Positions 54,324 through 63,524 of a stretch of DNA of 64,000 nucleotides are shown piece by piece (position 1 is the first letter of the stretch; every line of letters starts with the position of its first letter). The stretch is taken from assembly GCA_003225555.1 (NCBI GenBank), contig QIAM01000039.1:1-64000 (forward strand), written 5' to 3'. Below the pieces are notes generated by a model. It had not been told where the DNA came from and did not search any database. It worked only from the letters and a program-made list of their open reading frames with translations. A program made the translations under genes and the position numbers. This DNA comes from Acidobacteriota bacterium (GTDB taxonomy: Bacteria > Acidobacteriota > Terriglobia > Terriglobales > Acidobacteriaceae).

Positions 54324-56912
54324 ATGAGCGCAAGCGAGAATTTGGACGGTCAGGTTACAAAAATGTGTCGGTGGACCCAAATCGCGCTCTGCGCCTGGGT
54401 TGTGCAGGCATGCAGTCTTCACCTGTTGGGGCAAATGCCTGCTAACTGCAAAGGTCCAGGGGAGTTGGAGAAGGTACTTGCAAGTCATCCTTCGGCGGGT
54501 GCCTATGACGCACTGGGAGCCTACTTTGGCCAGCGGCAGCAGTTGTCGTGCGCAATCGCCGCTTTTGAAGCTGCGGTACACCAGGACCGGAATTCCTGGG
54601 AGGCGCGTTTCAATCTTTCTTTAGCGCTTCTGCAAAAGCACGATGCCGCGCGGGCCGCTCGTGAATTGCGAGTAGCGGTGCGGATCAAACCTGATGATCC
54701 GTTGGGACACATCGCACTCGGAGAGGCTTTAGGCGAATTGGGGCAAAATGAAACCGCAATTGAAGAATTCAAGTTTGCTCTGAAATCGGACCCGAAGTCC
54801 GTGCCCGCCCTGGATGGGTTGGCTAAAGCGTTGATTGCCCAGAAGCGATACTCGGCCGCGATTGCGTACTTGAAAGACGCGCCTGCCGATCCTGTGCTTC
54901 AGGATGACCTCGCGGTGGCTTACTCGAGTAACGGTGACGTGGCGGAAGCGGTCAAGCTGCTGGCACACTTAGTACAACAAAACCCTTCATTACCGGACCG
55001 GCACGCCAGGTTGGACCTTGCCTACACGCAGGAATCTCAGTTTCGACAAGCAGTGGATGAGTTCCGCGAGGCACTGCGGCTGGATCCGCGTAATGACATC
55101 ACGAGACTTTCGTATGTGAAAGCGTTAATTATCTTGGCGGAGTTCCACACTGCTCTGCCCGAAATCCAGAACTACTTCCTTCGCAAGCCACACGACTTTG
55201 ACGGGCTGTACTTGATGGGGGTGGTCGACCGCGGGCTTGGAGACTACGGGGCTGCTGAACCTTTGCTCAAACGTGCGGTGGCACTCAATCCCAATCATTA
55301 CGACAGCCGGTACAACCTGGGCTTTGTTCTTGCGAAGCTGGGCAGGCCGCAAGAAGCACTGGTTCAGCTGGAAAAGGCAGTCCAGCTGAATTCGGCGTCG
55401 AGCGAAGCGCGATTTCAGTTGGCAGCGGTGCTGAGGAGCCTGGGCCAGGAGCAGCGAGCCCGCAAAGAGCTGGAAGACTTTCAAGAACAAAAACAGCAGA
55501 GTCTCAAAGAGAACGTGGCCGGGACGAAGGTCAACCAGGCCAACGAATATTTTCAGGCGGGCGAGTACCAACGCGCAGTGGACGTTTATCGCGAAGCGCT
55601 GGCACAGGACCCTGGAAATGCCCGCACCTACTACGATCTGGCCTTAGCCCTTGATCGTCTGGGCAAAATGGCCGAGGAGCGCGAGGCTCTGCAAAAAGCC
55701 ATCAGCATTGACTCCACCATCGCTCGCGCGCACAACCAGCTCGGCTTTATCAACCTTCAAGCCGGCCAAGAGGCCGAAGCAGAAAGAGAACTGAAAGCAG
55801 CGATTGCTCTGGACCCGGGTTACGCAGAGGCGCAAAACAACCTCGGTGTGTTATACGGGCAACAAGGAAAAAACAGAGAAGCAGAAGAACTTCTTCGCCA
55901 GGCGACAGAAAACAATCCGCAGTACACCCAGGCATTCATTAATTTCGGGTTGATTCTCGCAGGTGAATCGCGTTTTCCCGAGGCGGAGCAACCGATACGA
56001 ACCGCACTCAAGATCAGTCCCGACAACTCCCAAGCGCTGACAGTGCTTGCGATGGTACTCACGCGCATGACGCGGACGGAAGAGGGCATTGGCTATTTCC
56101 ATAAGGTTATCGAATTGGAACCCAAGTCCTCAGGCGCACATTTGAATCTGGGAATTGCATACGCGGACGAGTTCAACCTGGAAGGCGCCCTGGCGGAGTT
56201 TTCTGAAGCGGTGAAACTGGATCCCAATTCTGCTCCCGCGCACTACAACGAAGGGCGAGTTCTGCTCGATCTGCGGCGCGATCAGGACGCCAAGCCGGAA
56301 CTTGAGACTGCCGTGCGTCTCGATCCTCAGTATGCGGAACCGTGGTATCTGCTTGGACTCATCGAAAAATCAGCCGGGCATCCCGCGGCGGCAGTTCAAG
56401 CACTTCGAAAATCGGCAGAACTCGACCCAAGAAATCCGGACACTCTCTTCGTGCTTGGTCAAGAACTGCTGCACACCGGAGATCGGGCCGGGGCAATCGC
56501 GCAATGGCGGAAGGTGATCGAGATCAATCCCGAGCACGGCGAAGCGTTTTACAACCTCTCGCGCCAACTGGCGCAATCTGATCCGGATGAGTCCAAGAGC
56601 CTGCAATCGCGCTTTGAGGCCCTGCAGGCACAAAAACAAATCAGGGATCGGGCCCAGACTTTGGGGAACTTCGCGTTGGCGTCCGCCGCCGCGCATGATT
56701 GGCCGGAAGCTATTTCACAATTGAAGGAAGGGATCCAGGTTTGCGGGGGCTGCACCGCGCTTGGCCAGTTGCACAAAGACCTTGGCCTCATCTACCTCCA
56801 TTCCGGCGACACAAAAAATGGACTCCAAGAGCTGTTCGAAGCAAAAAAGCTCACGCCTGCGGACCCGGATATCGACAAGGCGATTCACATCGCGCAAACT
56901 GCCCGGAGATGA
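54324..56912 (+). CDS. Long TPR-repeat protein, exported
   Basis: 862 aa from ATG 54324; ATG 54363 (MCRWTQIALCAWVVQACSLHLL) is an alternative start and gives a more normal signal peptide. Nearly the whole length is about twenty tetratricopeptide repeats with the usual A/G/Y pattern, such as DPLGHIALGEALGELGQNETAIEEFKFAL, AYSSNGDVAEAVKLLA, YNLGFVLAKLGRPQEALVQLEKAVQL and HLNLGIAYADEFNLEGALAEFSEAVKLDP. No enzyme domain is visible. It is probably a periplasmic scaffold. It is 21 bases from the cytochrome gene and clearly in an operon with it. Confidence 0.85.
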   Translation: MSASENLDGQVTKMCRWTQIALCAWVVQACSLHLLGQMPANCKGPGELEKVLASHPSAGAYDALGAYFGQRQQLSCAIAAFEAAVHQDRNSWEARFNLSLALLQKHDAARAARELRVAVRIKPDDPLGHIALGEALGELGQNETAIEEFKFALKSDPKSVPALDGLAKALIAQKRYSAAIAYLKDAPADPVLQDDLAVAYSSNGDVAEAVKLLAHLVQQNPSLPDRHARLDLAYTQESQFRQAVDEFREALRLDPRNDITRLSYVKALIILAEFHTALPEIQNYFLRKPHDFDGLYLMGVVDRGLGDYGAAEPLLKRAVALNPNHYDSRYNLGFVLAKLGRPQEALVQLEKAVQLNSASSEARFQLAAVLRSLGQEQRARKELEDFQEQKQQSLKENVAGTKVNQANEYFQAGEYQRAVDVYREALAQDPGNARTYYDLALALDRLGKMAEEREALQKAISIDSTIARAHNQLGFINLQAGQEAEAERELKAAIALDPGYAEAQNNLGVLYGQQGKNREAEELLRQATENNPQYTQAFINFGLILAGESRFPEAEQPIRTALKISPDNSQALTVLAMVLTRMTRTEEGIGYFHKVIELEPKSSGAHLNLGIAYADEFNLEGALAEFSEAVKLDPNSAPAHYNEGRVLLDLRRDQDAKPELETAVRLDPQYAEPWYLLGLIEKSAGHPAAAVQALRKSAELDPRNPDTLFVLGQELLHTGDRAGAIAQWRKVIEINPEHGEAFYNLSRQLAQSDPDESKSLQSRFEALQAQKQIRDRAQTLGNFALASAAAHDWPEAISQLKEGIQVCGGCTALGQLHKDLGLIYLHSGDTKNGLQELFEAKKLTPADPDIDKAIHIAQTARR

Positions 56913-56933
56913 AATGTTGTAGAGTGTAGAGCC

Positions 56934-59141
56934 ATGTTTCAGCGGCTCCGGGTTGTCGGCTTTCTGCTGTGCTCGTTTATTTTCTTGGCAGCGCAGGACA
57001 TCGATTCAGTTCCGTCTGTGCAGAAGCGCAGTTTGGCTTCAATCGCTGATGAGATAGGCGATCCCGCGGAGCGCTCCGCATTCCTGCAACTTTTCAAGCC
57101 ATCCGCACCGGTCGAGATGCGTGCGCGTGCCGAAGCGTTCAGCAGTCGCTTTCCTCAGTCGGCGTTCCTGGCGCAAGCTTATGAAGTGGCAGCGCGTGGC
57201 TGCTTCGGCCTTGGTGAATACGATGTCGGACTCAGTTACGCGCACAAATCTTTGGCACTCCTTCCGGAGAATCCCTTGCTGCTGGTTCCTGTTGCGGATG
57301 TGCAGGCGCGTCAAAGTCTGAACTCCGCGGCTATTGCCCACGCGAGGGAGGCGCTAGATGATCTCGATCGCTTCGCTGGGCCTGCGTCTGTTCGCGATGA
57401 AGATTGGCCCAATGTGAAGCAGCAGCTCAAGTCAACCGCGAATTTTGCGAAGGGTCGAGCCCTATTGCAAGCAGCGCTCTCGCAACCGGTGGGTGAAACG
57501 CGGTGGGAGTTCCTGAAAAACTCAGAGGCGTCGCTGGTCGAAGCACTGCACTTTAACAATCAGGACTTGGAGATTGCCTACGTGCTGGGCCTAGCGCAAC
57601 TCAGTCTCGGTAAAGCCATGGAGGCCGGCAACAGTTTCGCCGCAGCATATCGGGGTGGCAGTGAGCTCGCTCCCAAAGCGCTCGACAATCTTCGGACGAT
57701 ATATCGTCTGCTTTATCCCAGCGCGACCATTTCGTTCGAGACTTTCTTGCAACAAGCCACGGACCGCTGGACGACCTTCCTCCAGAATTCGAGCAAGTCC
57801 ACGGACAAGAAAAGCCACACAGAGCCCACGGCGATTGCCTATTTCGGTTCCGATTCCTGCCGCACTTGCCATGCCGAAATCTATAAGGGCTGGTCAGAAA
57901 GCGGCATGGCAAAGATGCTTCGTCCTCACGCTCCGCAAAACGTTGTGGGAGATTTCAGGAACAGCAATGAGTTCTATCTCGGGGACGACGCCGACTATCA
58001 CGACGGAAAGTTCGGAATGAAGCGTGCCCGGGATCGGCGGCTCTTTGCTAGGATGGCCGTGCGCCAAGACCGCCACTACTTCGACATCCTGCAGTCTGAC
58101 GGCAAGTGGCACAGCTATCCTGTCGACTACACCATCGGCTCAAAATTTGAGCAGGCGTATGCTACGAAACTGCCGAACGGAGAAATCCACGTATTCCCGA
58201 TTCAATACAACGTGCGGCACAAGCAGTGGATCAATTTCTGGAAAGTGATTGACGGCCCAGGAAGCGAGCGCGCTGACCCGCGCACCTGGGAGAGACTCGA
58301 CGCCTCGACCAGCTATCAGGCAATTTGCGCGGTGTGCCATACCAGCCAGTTGCGGAATGCCAAGGGCGGGGGGTTCGACGTCAACAATGTGGAATTCAAG
58401 GAGCCCGGAGTCGATTGCGAGATGTGTCATGGTCCTTCCGCTGGTCACGTTATAGAAATGAATGAGCATGACTACCATCCGAAGGAACCGCTGGATCCAC
58501 CTGTAAATTTCCACAAGATCGACAGCCGAAAGTCTGTCGCCATTTGCGCGCAGTGCCACATGCAATCGGCAATCCGCAATTCTGGCGCTAACGGTGAATT
58601 GAATTATGTTTCTTCTGGAGAGTTCTTCGGAAACCGCTTGCGGCAGCCGTTCGGCGAGTTCTCGCGAAAGGGCTTTTACAAAGACGGGAGGTTTCGGCAA
58701 ACAACGTTCATAGTTGAGGCGCTGGAACGCTCACAATGTTTCAAGAAAGCCGAAGTAAGCTGCGGGACTTGCCATGATCCTCACAGCCGCGATTCGGCTT
58801 CGAATCCAACGTCGCTAAAATTTCGCGATGAACCCGATCTGATGTGCACTGGCTGTCACAACCAGTTCAAAGATGCGGTCGCGATCAGCCGGCACTCCCA
58901 CCACGCGCCGAGATCAGAAGGCAGCCGGTGCGTCTCCTGTCACATGCCTCGCATCATGGACGCTTTGCTTTTCCGAGCGCGCTACCACCAGATTGACAAT
59001 ATTCCAAACGCAGAAATGACAAAGCGATTCGGGCAGGAAGAGAGTCCAAACGCGTGCTTACTGTGCCACACTGAAAGGAATGCCGAATGGGCGGGACAGC
59101 AATTGTCCGGTTGGAATCCACCGCGCACGAGCGCCCAGTGA
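56934..59141 (+). CDS. Eight-haem cytochrome c (c554-like) with helical front half
   Basis: 735 aa. A signal peptide covers 1-20, then a helical region (about 25-290; for example YEVAARGCFGLGEYDVGLSYAHKSLALLPENPLLLV) that resembles TPR repeats. From about residue 308 there are eight CxxCH haem-binding motifs: CRTCH, CAVCH, CEMCH, CAQCH, CGTCH, CTGCH, CVSCH and CLLCH. Many free His residues could be distal ligands. The order resembles cytochrome c554-type multihaem proteins. No known reductase active-site pattern can be assigned. It follows the TPR gene, with which it must act. Confidence 0.88.
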   Translation: MFQRLRVVGFLLCSFIFLAAQDIDSVPSVQKRSLASIADEIGDPAERSAFLQLFKPSAPVEMRARAEAFSSRFPQSAFLAQAYEVAARGCFGLGEYDVGLSYAHKSLALLPENPLLLVPVADVQARQSLNSAAIAHAREALDDLDRFAGPASVRDEDWPNVKQQLKSTANFAKGRALLQAALSQPVGETRWEFLKNSEASLVEALHFNNQDLEIAYVLGLAQLSLGKAMEAGNSFAAAYRGGSELAPKALDNLRTIYRLLYPSATISFETFLQQATDRWTTFLQNSSKSTDKKSHTEPTAIAYFGSDSCRTCHAEIYKGWSESGMAKMLRPHAPQNVVGDFRNSNEFYLGDDADYHDGKFGMKRARDRRLFARMAVRQDRHYFDILQSDGKWHSYPVDYTIGSKFEQAYATKLPNGEIHVFPIQYNVRHKQWINFWKVIDGPGSERADPRTWERLDASTSYQAICAVCHTSQLRNAKGGGFDVNNVEFKEPGVDCEMCHGPSAGHVIEMNEHDYHPKEPLDPPVNFHKIDSRKSVAICAQCHMQSAIRNSGANGELNYVSSGEFFGNRLRQPFGEFSRKGFYKDGRFRQTTFIVEALERSQCFKKAEVSCGTCHDPHSRDSASNPTSLKFRDEPDLMCTGCHNQFKDAVAISRHSHHAPRSEGSRCVSCHMPRIMDALLFRARYHQIDNIPNAEMTKRFGQEESPNACLLCHTERNAEWAGQQLSGWNPPRTSAQ

Positions 59142-59183
59142 AGACTAGCCGTTGAACCACGTGCCAAACGAAGCGCAGCCGAA

Positions 59184-60596
59184 TCATGACGTCATCAAGG
59201 CAATTGTCGTGACGTTCGCATCAGGCATTTGCGACGGCAGGTCTAACCTGAGCTTTTCCTCCGTTTGCGTGAACTTCAGGGACTGCCCGTTGGCCAACAG
59301 GCGCACGGAAAGCACTCTTGGTTTGATTCCCCTGATTTCCTGCGCTGCGGCTGGCCATTCCAGGACGTGAACAAAGATCTTGTTGTCCTTTGCAGTCGTG
59401 CGAATCGAAGCGATTCCCTGTACCGGACCATAGGTAGTGCCGTAAATCGAATCGCCGTTAATTGAGAGCCAATCACCGATCGCGCGCAGCCGTTCCTGAA
59501 ATTCCGGCTGAATCGTTCCATCCGGCCGCGGCCCGACGTTGAGCAAGAAGTTCCCTCCACGGCTCGCAACTTCGACCAAACCTCGAATCAGAAACTGAGC
59601 CGACTTAAAATCTCGATCGTTCGCGTTATACGCCCATTGGTTGTTGATGGTCATGCAAGTTTCCCAAAGCTGAAAATCCTCAGGCTTTGGAACCGCAGAC
59701 TTGAGTTTCTCGTTGATGCTGGTGTCGACAGCGTTGAATCGCACATCCTTCGTAGGAATCCCTTTAGGGATGAATTGCTCCGGAGTCTGATAATCCCCAG
59801 GCACACCGATGCGATCATTCACCAACGTTGCCGGCTGGAGGCGCCGTATGAGCTCGACGAAGCGCCGTCCGTCGTATTTCTGCTGGTCATGCAGACCGTC
59901 AAACCAGATCAACACAACGGGTCCGTACCTGGTGAGCAGTTCCGTCAACTGCAACTGCATGTAGTCGAGGTAGAGCGGCCACTCCGGTCGCATTGGTTCG
60001 CCGTTCCAGTTCGTGGATGCCGGCTTGGAAGTATCGCGAAAGGCGGGGTGGTGCATATCCGGAGGCGAATAGTAAAAGCCAAGAGGCATGCTGGCATCTT
60101 TGCATGCTAAAGAAAGCTGCTGCGCGATGTCTTTGCTGTAGGGAGTGTTCGTGATTTTGTAGTTCGTATAGGAGCTGTCGAACATGCAAAAGCCGTCGTG
60201 ATGCTTGGTGGTGAATACCATGTATTGCTGACCCGCGGCGCGGGCTAAATCTACGAACGCGCGTGCATCGAACTTTTGCGGATTGAAGCGCTTCGGCAAT
60301 TCGACATATTCCGCTTGGGTGATGCCTCCCGGCTTTGGAGTCATGATGGGCCACGAGGCCTCGACGCTGGCCAGTGAGTACGGTCCCCAATGAATAAACA
60401 TGCCGAACTTCGCATTTCGATACCAGGCAGTGCGCTCGTCAGAAAAGATTGACGCGAACGCGGCCGGCGTAAGCAGCGGCAGCGAGCCGGCCAAGGCTGC
60501 GATTTTGATGAAGTCTCGCCTGCTGCTGTGGAAAATGGCTTGGTTCGGTTTGCAGTTGTCAGAATTAAGCACTGTTCTCCTCTGGGACCGTCGCAT
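59184..60596 (-). CDS. Exported GH29 alpha-L-fucosidase
   Basis: 470 aa, ATG 60596. The signal peptide is of Tat type (SSRRDFIKIAALAGSLPLLTPAAFA, residues 24-48). GH29 motifs follow in order: AKFGMFIHWGPYSL, TTKHHDGFCMFDSSYTNYK, and the nucleophile Asp in VVLIWFDGLHDQQ. The end is a beta-rich domain with KPRVLSVRLLANGQSLKFTQTEEKLRL. It cleaves terminal L-fucose outside the cytoplasm. It is convergent with the cytochrome gene (42 bases) and divergent from the SDR gene. Confidence 0.92.
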   Translation of the reverse strand: MRRSQRRTVLNSDNCKPNQAIFHSSRRDFIKIAALAGSLPLLTPAAFASIFSDERTAWYRNAKFGMFIHWGPYSLASVEASWPIMTPKPGGITQAEYVELPKRFNPQKFDARAFVDLARAAGQQYMVFTTKHHDGFCMFDSSYTNYKITNTPYSKDIAQQLSLACKDASMPLGFYYSPPDMHHPAFRDTSKPASTNWNGEPMRPEWPLYLDYMQLQLTELLTRYGPVVLIWFDGLHDQQKYDGRRFVELIRRLQPATLVNDRIGVPGDYQTPEQFIPKGIPTKDVRFNAVDTSINEKLKSAVPKPEDFQLWETCMTINNQWAYNANDRDFKSAQFLIRGLVEVASRGGNFLLNVGPRPDGTIQPEFQERLRAIGDWLSINGDSIYGTTYGPVQGIASIRTTAKDNKIFVHVLEWPAAAQEIRGIKPRVLSVRLLANGQSLKFTQTEEKLRLDLPSQMPDANVTTIALMTS

Positions 60597-60819
60597 TTGT
60601 AGTTTTCAGAGCTGACGGCATGGGTTGCAGAAGATATTTCTTCAGACAGTCCAACTTCAAGCGCTTAAACGTCGATTGACCACACAAAAACGGAGTTATA
60701 GTATCACTCCTCGCTTATCTGAGCACTCATTTGCAGTCACGCGTCAATTCAAGACCTATTTTCGTTCACACCTTTAATATGTACTCGCTTTTCAAACAAT
60801 TTGATCGAGGGAAATTTCC

Positions 60820-61587
60820 ATGGCGGGCAATCTCGAAGGGAAGGTAGTGATCGTCACCGGCGGCGGGGATGGCATCGGGCACGAGTGCGCCCTGGCGTAC
60901 GCGCGGGATAACGCGACGGTTGCGATCCTCGACAAGGATCTTGCGAGCGCAAAGCGGACCGCGGCTGAGCTGAGTTCGCCGGGGCTGGCTTTGCGATTGG
61001 ATGTCTCCGACGGCGCTGCGGTGAAATCGGCCATCGCAGCCGTGCTGAAAGAGTTCGGACGAATTGATGCCGTGCACAACAATGCCGGTATTGCCACTCC
61101 GTCTAAACCGCTCCACGAAACCACTGAAGAAGAGTGGGACAACTTGCAGCGGAACAACGTGAAGTCGGTCTATTGGACCACGCGTTACGCTTTTGAAGCT
61201 CTCCGTGTCAGCAAAGGAACGATTCTTAACACGGCTAGCATGGTCGGATTGATCGGGCAGCAGGACCATGCTGCGTATGTCGCAACAAAAGGGGCAATGA
61301 TTTCGCTTACCAAGGCGATGGCGGCGGATTATGCGCGGTATTCCATTCGCGTGAATGCGATCTGTCCTGCAGGGGTGTGGACGCCGATGCTCGAGCAATG
61401 GTGCGGAGAGCAAAAAGACCCGGAGAGCATTCGCAAGTACCTTGACGACATTCACCTGCTGGGATACTGCCCTCGCGGCGACGTGGTCGCGGACGCGGCT
61501 GCATTTCTCTTATCTGATAAGGCACGCTTCATTACTGGCTGCATTCTTCCCGTGAGCGGCGGAGCTGAACTGGGATATCGCCGATAG
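60820..61587 (+). CDS. SDR-family sugar dehydrogenase (L-fucose dehydrogenase or ketodeoxyfuconate dehydrogenase)
   Basis: 255 aa. The Rossmann motif is VIVTGGGDGIGHECALAYA; the catalytic Ser, Tyr and Lys are in NTASMVGLIGQQDHAAYVATKGA. The region SIRVNAICPAGVWTPMLEQW resembles the part of known L-fucose dehydrogenases. The same family also includes 2-keto-3-deoxy-L-fuconate dehydrogenase, and I cannot decide between the two. Either role fits the fucose route. It has its own promoter region opposite the fucosidase and converges on the transporter gene. Confidence 0.85.
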   Translation: MAGNLEGKVVIVTGGGDGIGHECALAYARDNATVAILDKDLASAKRTAAELSSPGLALRLDVSDGAAVKSAIAAVLKEFGRIDAVHNNAGIATPSKPLHETTEEEWDNLQRNNVKSVYWTTRYAFEALRVSKGTILNTASMVGLIGQQDHAAYVATKGAMISLTKAMAADYARYSIRVNAICPAGVWTPMLEQWCGEQKDPESIRKYLDDIHLLGYCPRGDVVADAAAFLLSDKARFITGCILPVSGGAELGYRR

Positions 61588-61600
61588 CGGCGGTGTCTAT

Positions 61601-62623
61601 TCACGCACTTCGTTGCGCCATCGCCAGAACTCCCAGCGCAGTCAGGATGATCAGCATACCGAATGCGAGAAAGCGTTTGGTTGTAGCCGAAACGCCGTTC
61701 CACTCACCAGTCATTACCCCCGCTGCGTTGCTCGTCACAATGATCATGCCCATGAGTAAAGGCCAACCAATCACGACTCCCAGCTGACCCATCCAGGTTA
61801 TGCCGATTGCGTACAGTGATTGGCCTCCGAACCAGAACAGGCCCATGAGCGCACCGCAAACCCAGCCGGTGCCTGCCCCATCGCCGGTGAACTTTCCCAG
61901 CGTGCGGTTCTTGCGCAGAAGATAGCCGCAATAAGACAGGTTTGAGATGAAGCCGCCGGAAACAGCTAGTGCGGTCACCACGCCAGTGCTCCATAGCTGG
62001 CTTGCGCCAAGAGCGCGTGCGCGATTCAAGACGTCTCCGCCGAATGCGTAGGAAAAATTCAACGCTGACGAAAACAGTCCCGACAGGCAACAGACCACGA
62101 ACCCGGCAAAGAATGATCGGTGAGGCGCAGATTCGCCGCGGTTACGAGCGGCGTCTCTTAGCATTCCCGCGCGCGCACAGAGTGCGATTCCCACCAGCAT
62201 AGTCACTGTTCCAACCAGGTAGGTGCGGCCTTGAGGTGTGTGCAACTGTTGAGGACTGAGAATGAGTAGGGGGATCAGAGACCCCAATGACGCGCTCAGT
62301 CCCAGGATGATCGCCATTCCAAGACCGATCCCGAGAAGATTCATTCCTAAACCGGCCAGCGCGGACCCAATTCCCCAGCACAGTCCAAAGCCCGCGATGC
62401 GAACGAGCACAGGCATTGGAGTGAGTGAATACACTTCACCCAAATGTGGGACGGTCGCAGTCGTAAGCATCCAAGGCAGGACGACCATTCCCGTCAGACT
62501 GTAAATCAGCCATATATTTTCGTAATTCCAGTGCCGAGCATATTTCATCGGCACGGCGAAAAGGCCTTGCAGCACGCCCGCAAATACAACTGCAGCCAGT
62601 CCTATCCAGATAGCGAATGACAT
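61601..62623 (-). CDS. RhaT-type sugar/proton symporter
   Basis: 340 aa with about ten helices. The start AIWIGLAAVVFAGVLQGLFAVPMKYARHWNYENIWLIYSL is diagnostic of the L-rhamnose transporter family (RhaT), and GFGLCWGIGSALAGLGMNLLGIGLGMAIILGL also matches. RhaT imports L-rhamnose with a proton; several relatives take other 6-deoxyhexoses. With this locus, L-fucose or L-rhamnose is the likely cargo. It is 33 bases downstream of the GntR gene and most likely in one operon. Confidence 0.88.
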   Translation of the reverse strand: MSFAIWIGLAAVVFAGVLQGLFAVPMKYARHWNYENIWLIYSLTGMVVLPWMLTTATVPHLGEVYSLTPMPVLVRIAGFGLCWGIGSALAGLGMNLLGIGLGMAIILGLSASLGSLIPLLILSPQQLHTPQGRTYLVGTVTMLVGIALCARAGMLRDAARNRGESAPHRSFFAGFVVCCLSGLFSSALNFSYAFGGDVLNRARALGASQLWSTGVVTALAVSGGFISNLSYCGYLLRKNRTLGKFTGDGAGTGWVCGALMGLFWFGGQSLYAIGITWMGQLGVVIGWPLLMGMIIVTSNAAGVMTGEWNGVSATTKRFLAFGMLIILTALGVLAMAQRSA

Positions 62624-62656
62624 AGCGCCTCAAGGGTTTGGGCTTGAGAAAAGGCT

Positions 62657-63328
62657 CTACGGCGCCCAGACTTCCAATGCCGCATGGAGAAACAAATCCG
62701 TAACATGAATCAAGGTCTCCTCAGCGAGGTGAGGGTTGCCCTGTTGCAGCACGTCGATGATGAGCCTATGCAGTCGAAGTTGCCTTTCCCAGGGGCCGAC
62801 GTCCAGCTCTTTCACCAGGGCCTTCATAAGCGTAAACGCATAAAGCGGCACCAGGAGGCGCCGTCCGTGCTCTCGCAGGACGGCGTTCCGCGGCTTCTCC
62901 AGCATGAGCATGTGAAACCGCTGTACACTCTCGATCACCTGGCGCAGATCACCGGTTCCGACAGAACGGTGAATTTCATTGAAGGCGGCTTCCAGGTCGT
63001 CCACGGGGAGTTTGTCTTCAGTGATCAGCCGTGCCGCGAGTCCTTCCAGTACGCCTCGCACCTGATAAATGTGAATGATGTCAGCTCTCTCGAGTTTCAG
63101 CACGCGCGCGCTGCGGCCGTGTCCTTTGGTCACGAAGCCCTGTGTCGCAAGAATGTTCAGCGCCTCGCGGACGGAGATCTGAGCGACTCCGTATTCGCGA
63201 GCCCATTTGCCTTCAACGATTTTTTCTCCAGGAGAAATTCTAGCGGCGAGGATCTCCTCACGAAGGCGTTGGGCAACGCTCTCTTTGAGCAGGCCGCGTG
63301 CCGCGACCGCATTCTGCTCTGCGTGCAT
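62657..63328 (-). CDS. GntR-family regulator, FCD type
   Basis: 223 aa, ATG 63328; the frame is open further upstream without family character. The winged HTH (17-80) has LRREILAARISPGEKIVEGKWAREYGVAQISVREALNILATQGFV-type motifs. The FCD domain (90-215) contains His and Glu residues that bind metal and the effector, ending RLHRLIIDVLQQGNPHLAEETLIHVTDL. A near-perfect palindrome just before the start may be its own operator. It is operonic with the RhaT gene, so it probably controls that transporter. Confidence 0.88.
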   Translation of the reverse strand: MHAEQNAVAARGLLKESVAQRLREEILAARISPGEKIVEGKWAREYGVAQISVREALNILATQGFVTKGHGRSARVLKLERADIIHIYQVRGVLEGLAARLITEDKLPVDDLEAAFNEIHRSVGTGDLRQVIESVQRFHMLMLEKPRNAVLREHGRRLLVPLYAFTLMKALVKELDVGPWERQLRLHRLIIDVLQQGNPHLAEETLIHVTDLFLHAALEVWAP

Positions 63329-63333
63329 AAGTC

Positions 63334-63346
63334 TCGTACTGTACCA
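63334..63346 (-). promoter_or_regulatory. Candidate GntR operator
   Basis: Read leftward it is TGGTAC-A-GTACGA. It is a 6+6 inverted repeat with a single mismatch, six bases upstream of the gntR ATG. FCD-type GntR proteins often bind sites with TGGTA/TACCA arms, so autoregulation is likely. Confidence 0.5.
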
Positions 63347-63524
63347 CGCAAATGCAAACGCGACTCCGCGCCTAAGCGGCAGCGGGTGCAACGAGCCTGT
63401 GTTTTTGCTGCCCGGCCACTGCAGCTCGCGCCGAAATTCCGGGTGCCTTGACTTGCCGGAGTAGAATCCATCTTCGTGCGTTGGGATTGCACGAATCGCA
63501 ATACATACCTGAGAGGCGACGACC

